From Candidatus Babelota bacterium (lineage in GTDB: Bacteria > JAGOBX01), in the NCBI GenBank assembly GCA_017999075.1, contig JAGOBX010000203.1, forward strand, positions 1-6,492: a stretch of DNA of 6,492 bases. The letters run 5' to 3'. This document shows positions 1 through 6,492 of this stretch, piece after piece. A program made the position numbers and the translations under genes. The notes beneath the pieces were generated by a model. The model saw nothing but the letters and a program-made list of their open reading frames with translations, was not told the DNA's origin and did no database searches. Position 1 is the stretch's first letter. The number at the start of each line of letters is the position of its first letter.

Positions 1-316
1 ATGGAAGATAATGAAGTGAATCAAAGGGGATAATACATATATATTTTTTATCAGAAATATATTTTACTGCAGGTTCGAACAATACAGAATACAATTTTTC
101 AGCACTTTCTTCAATATAAGCTTTATTCTGAATTCTTATTATAAAATCAGTTACAGAATTTTTAACGTCAAAATTTATAGGAAGTTTTGTTTCAACAAAA
201 TCGAATTTTTCTTTTGAAATTATCCAAATATAAATAAAATTTGTATCTGAATAATATTCAAGAAAAACTGTTTCTGTATCAATATAATTTTTCAATTCTG
301 AATATGTCAAAACATT
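1..316 (-). other. C-terminal CHAT (caspase-like) domain, N-terminal portion only
   Basis: Residues 2059-2163 match the opening of a CHAT domain. TVFLEYYSDTNFIYIWIIS (2074-2092) fits the first strands ('tvlLeYy.gd..lyifvi'). EKLYSVLFEPAVKYI (2131-2145) fits 'l..LLfepl...l', and YICIIPFDSLHYLP (2150-2163) fits the highly conserved 'l.iiPdg.LhylPF'. The window ends there. In the family the catalytic His (AtHG) and Cys (SACxTG) come roughly 80-180 residues later, so activity cannot be judged here. CHAT domains are clan CD cysteine peptidases, typically cleaving partner proteins after TPR-mediated activation. The intact landmark motif contrasts with the degenerate internal copy. Confidence 0.88.
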
Positions 317-3300
317 AACATTAATTACAGATTCTATTTCAGGGTTTATAAGTTTCATTTTAAGCAAAGACTCGGAATTTTCAATTTCTAATTTTGAAAT
401 TTGTTCTTTGATAATATTTTTTTTCCATTCAGCAGGTTCATAATTAATCTGTTTGTTATAATTATCAATAAATATTTTATTTGATATAATTTTTGCATAC
501 AGTTTATCAATTTCTTTGTTGTTAAACCTGATTTTATGGTTTCCAAGCAAATCTATTAAACTTCTTGATTTAAATCTTTCAAGATATTCAAATGCTTTTA
601 CAAAATCTCCTGTTTCAATATATAAAGAAATAATTTTATCATAAACATTTTTTTTATCAGTTACAAACCCGTTTTTAAGTTCTTCAATTTTCATATTGCT
701 TCTCATTTTTTCTATTATATCAATTGCTTCGCTTAAAAATAAAATTGATTTTTTTTTGTCAATTTTTTCAATGCATAACGCTTTTCCATAAATAGAGCGC
801 CATTCAACTTCTTTAATTCCAATTTTTTTTGAAGATTCAAAGGATTTATTATACCAATCTTGAGAAACTTCATAATTTTCTATTTTAAAAAACAGGTTGC
901 CGAGTTCTAAAGCACATTTAACTTTATTTATATGATTATTTATTTCTGAACTTATTGAATAAGCAGATTCAAGGCAATCTTTCGCTTTTTGGAAATCATT
1001 TAAAGCAAGATATGCTATTCCCAAATTTCTGTAATCATATCCTAAAGCCCACCGAGATTTAAGTTTGCGGTCTATTTCGATAGCCTGATTTAGATATTCA
1101 ATGGAATCAGCATATTTTTTTTGAGAATTTAGAACGATAGCCATATTGTTTAAAGTTGAAGATACATCATTATATTTTTTTAATTTTTTTGAAATACTAA
1201 CCGATAAATTAAAATAATAAATGGCTTTATCATAATTATTCAAAGTCCAATAAATCAAACCTAAAGTATTATATGAAATATATAATTGCTGTTCATCTTC
1301 ATTTTTTTTTGCCATATCAGCAGATTTAAAAGAATAATCAAATGCCTGTTTGTAATCGCCTTCATACCAAAATGTATTTCCAAAATTCTGGTAAATTTCA
1401 GGAATCATATATGTAATTTTTTTTTCGTTTACTATATTCAGCGCTTTACCGTACATATCCCTGCTTTCGTTAAATTTTCCCAATTGCTCTAAAACCAACC
1501 CGATATCAATCAATGTTCTGGAAACTTTTTCATAATCTTTTTTTTCTTCATAATATTCAAGAGATTTTCTGAAATATTCTTCTGATTTTATATAATCGTT
1601 AAGTCTCAAATAATATATTTTTCCAAGTCTTGAATATTGTTCTCCTAAAATTTCAATTTTATCAGTAGCAGATATTATATTTTCAATATAACTTACAGCA
1701 TTTATATATTCACCTTTAAATTCATTAGTTTTTGCCAATTCTGTTTTTGCGCTAATAATAAATTTAGAATCTTGGGTATTATATTTTAATGCTTCATTAA
1801 AACAATATGCTGCCGAATCATATTCCTCGTTCATAGAATAAAATATTCCGAGATTATATAATTCCCTCGAAAAATCGGTTGGTGATAAATTTGACACACG
1901 AATATATTCATTTTGATAAAACGCTGATTTGTTGTAATTTTCTGAATTAAACGCGCATTTAACAGCAAATTTCAGGTATTTTTTTATAAGTTCATTTTCA
2001 TATAAAACAACCTTGTTCATACTTATAACTCTTTCCATATTTGACAGTGACTGAGTATAATTCTTTTTTTCAAATTCTTCAGCTGCAGTCTGTATGAGTT
2101 CATCTGTTTTTGTTTTTGCAAGTTCGATTTTTTCTGTATCCGAAAAATTTCCAGATCCGTAAACATATATTTTTTTATTACCGGGTATTGTTAAATCCCG
2201 ATAATTGAATTTTTCCAAAGAATAATCAGGCTCATTGTTAAAAACAATATTTGATATTCCTGATTCAATTAAGGATAATAATATACAATTAAAAACAGAA
2301 GAATTAATATCTCCGCACCTCAGTTTTCTTAAAATCAGATAATTAACATTTATTACACCAGCATCTCTAAAAAAATTTATTCCTGTGTTAAATCCTGTTT
2401 TAAAATCAGCTATTTTTGATTTACTTATGTCTTTAGAATTCATTTCAAGATCCGCATCTATAATTAAAATATCATAATCTTTATCATTAACAAAATTATT
2501 AATGTTTTCATTGTTTATCAGTTTTATTCTTTCGTTGAAAATAGTCTGATTTTCTTTTGCTTTTATAAATCCCGTTATTGAAGGAACCAATATCCGATTT
2601 TTCCCAAACCTAAAAATATCGTCACTTTTATAATTAACTAATATTAGATAAGCGCCGCCGCCGATGTTATCTAAAACGTCCAAATTATCATTTTCTGTTA
2701 TATAATTTCCGCATTTCATACCGTTTTGGTCTGCAGTTATTAAATATTCCTCCATTCCGGTATTGTAAAGAATATTAAACTTTTTTTCTTCGCCGATTAA
2801 ACTTTGAAAGTAATAAATATCTTCTTCTCCTGCAATTTTAAAAAATAGATTTTCATTGTGTTTCAAAACATAATTTAAACAATTCAAATACCTGTCTATA
2901 TAAACAAGCGCCTGTATACAATCCTGTTTTTTTAAAAAAAAATTAATAATTTTATTGTATAAATCGAATAATATTTTTTCATTTACAAATCTGTATCCGT
3001 TATTTTGAATATAAGAAACTTCTTTAAGAAATCCAGTGAGATTTTGTTCATAATTCTTCAATTTTTCAATTTCTGAAGTATAATAAAAATTCAACCAAGT
3101 TATTGCACTTTCTGAAGACAATATATTGGAATCTGAAAAGTTTGATTCTACAGTTTTTATATTCAAATCATTTATTTCATTTAACAATAAAATCATTTTA
3201 TCTTGAACTTTAATTTCTGAAAATGCTTCTTTTAAATTTTTAAGATATTTAACTGCATTTTTTTTATTTTCATCCAGTTTTACATATTCATTAAATAATC

Positions 3301-6300
3301 TTATGTTTCCGGTATCAAATTTTTCTGCCGAAAAAATATTATTTAAAACTTTTTCTATTTCAGGAACAGAGTATGTAAATTCCTGAAAATAAAAAAATGC
3401 AAATGCAGATAATACCGGAAAATCAAAATATATGTTTTTTTTGGAAACTAATTCATAATATTTTTCCATTTTATAAATAAGTTTTTCTTTTTCCCGGCTA
3501 TTCATATTTTCAAGATATGATGCCATCAGTATCAGATTAATATATATGCCATTGTCATCTTTAATGATTCCGCTTAATTTTATTGCAGATTCTGCATAAA
3601 ACACAGCACTGTCAGTATTATTTTTTAAAAAATATATTTTTGAAATATTGTTGTATAATATAGCTTTTTCAAGATATAATCCGGGAGAATTTTCAGGAGT
3701 TATATTTTCAGGAATACATTCTAGCCGTTTAAATAACGTTTCGAGTGATTTATCTTCATTTCCGTAAAGTTTATAGAATTCATTGGCAAGCATATACAAA
3801 AATTTTTGTTCTGTCAAATAATCAAGACCTTCTTCGCTACGCGCATCGCTGCTTTGATCTGATTGTCTCGTTAAATTAAATTTGATATTTATCAAAGCTT
3901 CTTTTTTAGATAATACAGAACTGAAACTTTCAGAATAATATTTTTCAGCTTCATTTATTAGAATTGATGCCTGATTTTTCATTTTTAATTTTTCAATCTC
4001 ATTAATAAAACTGCCCGGATCTGTCAAATAATTCATCATAAAAAGAAGAACTGATCTTTTATTATAATATTTTTTTTGCGGAGACATATTTTCAGCTTCA
4101 AATTCTGCCGCCCTGTTCAAAATTTCCATTGCATTCGAATATTTCCCCGCAGAATAATAAATCAAAGATAACTTTTCCATACACATTCTTGCAGTTTCAT
4201 TATCTGGAGACATATTCAAAACTTTAATATAATAAAATTCAGCATTCTGATAATCATTCATGATAAAAGCCGAATATGCGTAATTTATAAAAAAAACAAT
4301 TTGGCGGTTTTTATCTTCTTCAAAAAAATTGTCATACATTTCTATTCTTCTGTTATAATAACGATATGCCATTTCATAATTTTTTATATGATAATACACA
4401 TTTCCAATATTAGTTAAAAGTTCTGTTTTGGTTCTGTAATTTTCATCTTCGGTCAGCGCAAACGCAGTTTTATAATAATCAATGGAATATTCAAATCGGC
4501 CGTGTTTGTTTAAAACAAGTTCAAGTTGTTCATTAATCCATCCCAGTAACTGATAGTAATAACTGATTCGGGGTTTGAGTCTGATTGATTCCAATACCAT
4601 TTTTTCAGAACGTTCTAAATTTTTTTTCCAATCTTTTTTATAAGTAAGCAGTAAAGAAACCGCATAATTAATTGCGGCAGCCTCTTCATCTACTGCAACC
4701 CTTGTTTTTAAAAAGTTATCATATATTTTTTCAATTTCTTCTGTTCTGCCAAGCATATTGCCCAGTTTTATTAATTCACGATGGGCTCGCACATAAGCGG
4801 TATCAAATTCAATAAGTCTATAAAAAGTTTTAAAAGCTTTTTCATAATCTCCGGTTCTTTCTTCATATATACCTTTATCAAACATCTTCTGTTTGAATTT
4901 TTCTTCCGACTTATATTTTTTTTCAGACAATTTTGAATCGTTGTCAACAGCAGCCTTATAATATTGCAGACTTTTTTCATAATTTTCTTCTGAAAATAAA
5001 ATATCGCCAATTTTTATATTTGCTTCGCTTATTTCCATAAACGATTCAGGATAATTTTTTATAACATCTGTTAAAATTTTTTTAGCAAGATGATTTTCAT
5101 TAGATAAATAAGCGAGTTCGGATGCCTTAAAAAGAAATTTGGAGGATAATTTACTTATTCCCCGGCTCTTATCTGCAAGTTCAGTCAAATAATTTATTAT
5201 TGAAATTTTTGCCGTATTTTTTTTTTCGTCTGAATAATATTGAACGACATTATTTAGTGCTTTATCAGTAATCAGATTGGAATAATCATATTTTTTAAGA
5301 AGTTCAGTCATTATTGCTATATAACTATTTTCCTGACCGATATTTCTGTATATTTCTGCTTTTTTATATAATAACCTTGCAGATACTGGAGTATCATTTT
5401 TTATATTAAAAAAAATTGTATCGTATAAAATAACGGCGTCAGTTAAATTGTCGTTTTCTGAAGTCAAGTCTGCAAGAAGTTCCGTTGATTTATTTCTTAT
5501 TCTTTCATTTTTTGAATTTTTAAAAAGATTTTTAAGTGAATTTTCATAAAAAGTTTTCATTCGTTTTTTCTCAAAATTCGATTTATTTTCCAATTTCATA
5601 TAATATTCCGAAACAAGTTTTATTATAAAATTAAGATTTTCATCCGCATAATAGTTTGACAATAAAGATAGATCTCTGTATTTCTTTAGAAATAAATAAT
5701 AATCCATCAATCCGTCTATCAACTTGTATTTATCATTACTGTCAAGCTTATCAAATTTTAGTTCTAAATATTTTTTGATAATATATTTTTTCAGATTTTC
5801 ATCAATTGCGCCTTCAGCTAAATTAAGCAGATTCAGGATATATTCTACTGAATATTCGGAGATAATTTCGGATTTCAATGATTCCGTCCCTTTTAATAAA
5901 AATACATCGCGCGAACTTCTTCTGGTTTTATGTCCTGATTTATAAGAAATATAATACAAATTTCCGTTAATAATGGACGGATCAATTATATCAATATCAG
6001 AAACAGAACATTGAACTATTTGTTTTTTTAAAGAATTTACATCAACCACTCTGTATAAAATATTTGTTTTAGAATTATCATCGTACTCAGTGAAATATAA
6101 TGATTTTTTTATATCAGTTGTTATCAAATAATTCAGTTTGCAGTCAGAATCATATATTTTTTTTATTTCACCGGTATCTATAAGTTTTGTATTTATACTG
6201 TAGCTGTCCGATTTTGTTATATAAAAAATCGACTTATTATCATTTGAAACACATATCGAAATGATATTACTGTCAGTTAATATTTCTGTTTCAGAAAAAT

Positions 6301-6492
6301 TTTTAAGATTTATTTTTTTTATTTTAGTTTCTGTTACAGAAATACTTTTTTTATCTTTTTGGCAGAAAAATAAAAAGTTTCCATCCGAACTAAAAACAGG
6401 CATAAATTCTATTGTTTCATTGAGAATAATTTCATTACGTGAAATTATATTGTAGTTAGTATAACATCTAATTAACTCTATTTTTCCTCCCG
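1..6492 (-). CDS. Giant propeller-TPR-pseudoCHAT-TPR-CHAT protein, partial at both ends
   Basis: One minus-strand frame (first complete codon 6490-6488, last 4-2) is open for 2163 codons; I checked it line by line without meeting a stop. The start lies beyond 6492 and the stop beyond 1, so the native protein must be well over 2200 residues, and probably 2400 or more once the missing part of the CHAT domain is added. Domains in order: PD40-like propeller (residues 1-203), irregular helical/TPR array (204-1170), degenerate CHAT with its linker (1171-1452), regular TPR array (1453-1930), CHAT linker (1931-2058) and the N-terminal part of a second CHAT domain (2059-2163). No transmembrane segment is evident; a signal peptide cannot be judged because the N-terminus is missing. 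Composition is rich in Asn, Lys, Ile, Glu, Tyr and Ser, as expected from AT-rich coding DNA. CHAT domains are clan CD caspase-like peptidases usually controlled by attached TPRs. The role as a regulated protease or scaffold is inferred; substrate and pathway are unknown. Confidence 0.96.
317..700 (-). other. Helical linker joining TPRs to the C-terminal CHAT domain
   Basis: Residues 1931-2058 contain the helical signature that precedes CHAT domains in TPR-CHAT proteins. VYDKIISLYIETGDFVKAF at 1949-1967 is followed by EYLERFKSRSLIDLL (1968-1982), matching the familiar pattern 'vYe.li.l....gd...Af..lE..KsR.L.dlL'. A charged helical segment follows (about 2005-2050, probably coiled-coil or hairpin), as usual before the first CHAT strand. 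This signature is one of the strongest supports for the CHAT call, and a diverged copy of it occurs 772 residues upstream. Confidence 0.85.
701..2134 (-). other. Second TPR array, about 12 regular repeats of ~40 residues
   Basis: Residues 1453-1930 hold about a dozen consecutive TPRs. Repeat cores include YNLGIFYSMNEEYDSAAYCF (1545-1564), YSRLGKIYYLRLNDYIKSEE (from 1619), LIDIGLVLEQLGKFNESRD (from 1660), YQNFGNTFWYEGDYKQAFDY (from 1700), YNTLGLIYWTLNNYDKAIYY (from 1740), LNNMAIVLNSQKKYADSIEY (from 1780) and YRNLGIAYLALNDFQKAKDC (from 1820). Consecutive cores from about 1620 onward are 40 residues apart rather than the canonical 34, because the second helix is extended. This is the TPR form seen in LGN, kinesin light chain and many TPR-CHAT proteins. 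The array sits directly before the CHAT linker, the usual arrangement in which ligand binding to TPRs is relayed to the protease. What it binds is unknown. Confidence 0.93.
2135..2980 (-). other. Degenerate internal CHAT-like domain (pseudo-protease) with its helical linker
   Basis: Residues 1171-1207 copy the linker found before the C-terminal CHAT domain: Y1178, K1180, I1181, I1182, D1190, A1194, Y1197 and R1200 align without gaps to Y1950, K1952, I1953, I1954, D1962, A1966, Y1969 and R1972. A beta-rich block follows. YLILVNYKSDDIFRF (1281-1295) aligns in length with YICIIPFDSLHYLP (2150-2163), then come ILVPSITGF (1299-1307), YDILIIDADLEMN (1339-1351), YLILRKLRCG (1384-1393) and SGISNIVF (1410-1417). 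These match the order of CHAT landmarks (pSlt, DilHxAtHGxxN, LVxLSACxTG, aGaxxVi). The expected catalytic His position is D1347 and the expected Cys position is L1390, so it should be inactive. The segment between the first strands and the dyad is shorter than usual. The call rests on pattern alignment by eye; a different Rossmann-like or caspase-like fold remains possible. Confidence 0.62.
3834..3854. other. Short GC-rich island encoding a polar linker inside the first TPR array
   Basis: Thirteen of 21 bases are G or C, against about a quarter in the surroundings. It contains the pentamer tcgct twice (3834-3838 and 3846-3850) flanking a CGCG-containing heptamer. On the coding strand the area encodes QSDQSSDARSEEG (876-888), a low-complexity polar stretch between helices. 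It stays in frame. It may be a small inserted palindromic or repeat element tolerated in a loop, or simply a linker with unusual codons. Confidence 0.4.
5217..5226 (-). repeat. A10 homopolymer tract inside the coding frame
   Basis: Ten consecutive A residues on the coding strand span codons 422-425 (Glu-Lys-Lys-Asn). It is the longest homopolymer I found in the window; A9 runs occur at 1302-1310 and 1417-1425. The reading frame is intact across all of them in this sequence. Such tracts are prone to slippage, but in DNA this AT-rich they are expected by chance and do not by themselves indicate phase variation. Confidence 0.8.
5882..6490 (-). other. PD40/TolB-like beta-propeller region (N-terminal, partial)
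   Basis: Residues 1-203 are rich in short beta-strand patterns and show several blade-like repeats. The clearest is MPVFSSDGNFLFFCQKD at residues 30-46, which fits the PD40 motif (P-x-[WF]-S-x-DG-x-x-[IL]-x-F). Weaker blades follow at about 81-92 (VSNDNKSIFYIT), 124-134 (TTDIKKSLYFT) and 172-183 (SIINGNLYYISY), spaced roughly 43-50 residues apart. The last one runs into SGHKTRRSSRDVFLL, like the 'R....sDIY' edge of PD40 blades. At least four blades are visible and more probably lie beyond 6492. In the family such propellers are usually ligand- or protein-binding platforms. This is a motif-level call; another beta-rich repeat fold is possible. Confidence 0.66.

Larger units (their letters stand above)
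2981..5881 (-). other. First TPR/helical superhelix (irregular array)
   Basis: Residues 204-1170 are almost wholly helical in pattern. Convincing TPR units include residues 450-483 (hairpin ending in NYPES), 490-523 (IGDILFSEENYEKSLQYY), 538-565 (GIYEERTGDYEKAFKTFY), 689-721 (IGNVYYHIKNYEMAYRYY), 731-765 (YAYSAFIMNDYQNAEFYY), 768-801 (LSLIYYSAGKYSNAMEIL) and 943-974 (ISKIYFLKNNTDSAVFYAES). These show the usual small residue at position 8, Tyr at 11 or 17 and Ala/Ser at 20. Units between them, especially residues 204-350, 804-940 and 980-1170, are degenerate and may be non-TPR alpha-hairpins. A polar linker (residues 874-888) interrupts the array. TPR superhelices bind peptides or partner proteins; the partner is unknown. 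Unlike the second array, spacing here is uneven, suggesting older or more diverged repeats. Confidence 0.87.

Noticed and set aside
24-50. Possible frameshift in the alternating TA run near the left edge.
   Set aside because: A first reading seemed to slip by one base, but recounting the run keeps the frame and gives YICIIPFDSLHYLP, an excellent CHAT motif.
1286-1492. Short plus-strand open frame of 68 codons.
   Set aside because: It lies opposite well-formed TPR codons of the minus-strand gene, and its Phe/Ile-rich product is the usual antisense image of Lys/Asn/Glu codons.
2927-2943. T-run/A-run palindrome and possible slippery site for programmed frameshifting.
   Set aside because: The sequence encodes a good helix in frame (NFFLKKQD), no downstream stem is obvious, and such runs are common in DNA of this composition.
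4771-5010. Short minus-strand open frame of 79 codons in another frame.
   Set aside because: It overlaps strong TPR units at about residues 494-574 of the main frame and shows no family motif, so it is a frame shadow.
5724-6455. Plus-strand open frames at 5724-5945 and 6261-6455 with hydrophobic products.
   Set aside because: They are antisense to the helical start of the array and to the propeller, respectively; the hydrophobicity comes from complementing AT-rich codons, and no ribosome-binding context stands out.
6485-6491. GGGAGG on the minus strand, resembling a Shine-Dalgarno site.
   Set aside because: No in-frame ATG, GTG or TTG follows at a suitable distance (the next in-frame ATG is at 6403-6401), and GGK-IEL at this point reads as propeller sequence already under way.
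1-6492. CRISPR array, tRNA/rRNA, insertion-sequence ends, or riboswitch.
   Set aside because: None was seen; the whole window is accounted for by one open coding frame, and the only regular repeats are protein-level TPRs.

Overview
The window lies entirely inside one very large protein-coding gene on the minus strand. Read from 6490 down to 2, a single frame stays open for 2163 consecutive codons with no stop. Neither the start codon nor the stop codon is inside the window. I number residues from the first complete codon (GGA at 6490-6488 is residue 1), so the true protein numbering is higher by an unknown amount. No intergenic stretch, RNA gene, mobile element, CRISPR array, promoter or terminator was seen.

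Layout along the protein, N- to C-terminal (right to left on the map): (1) a beta-propeller-like PD40/TolB-type region at 5882-6490, already under way at the window edge; (2) a long, irregular helical/TPR array at 2981-5881; (3) a region at 2135-2980 that looks like a degenerate CHAT (caspase-like) domain with its own upstream helical linker, but with Asp and Leu where the catalytic His and Cys should be; (4) a second, very regular TPR array at 701-2134, with about twelve repeats spaced close to 40 residues; (5) the helical linker that typically joins TPRs to CHAT domains, at 317-700; (6) the start of a second, normal-looking CHAT domain at 1-316, cut by the window edge just after its conserved Pro-x-x-x-Leu-His-Tyr-Leu-Pro motif. 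The catalytic His and Cys of this second domain would lie beyond position 1.

The simplest reading is a sensor/scaffold protease. The propeller and the two superhelical arrays would bind partners or ligands, the internal CHAT copy would be a pseudo-protease, and the C-terminal CHAT would be the possible active peptidase. TPR-CHAT proteins act as regulated proteases in several bacterial systems; Csx29 of the Craspase type III-E CRISPR effector is the best characterised. Eukaryotic separase also combines a helical superhelix, a pseudo-protease domain and an active clan CD protease domain. What this protein actually cleaves or senses cannot be read from the window.

The organism is a strongly AT-rich bacterium (about a quarter G+C by eye), with AGA as the main arginine codon, many AAA/AAT/ATA codons and long A tracts. 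About ten tryptophans are all TGG and there is no in-frame TGA, so nothing suggests an altered code. Giant TPR-CHAT proteins are common in Bacteroidota-related and other environmental lineages, but I cannot name the phylum from this sequence.
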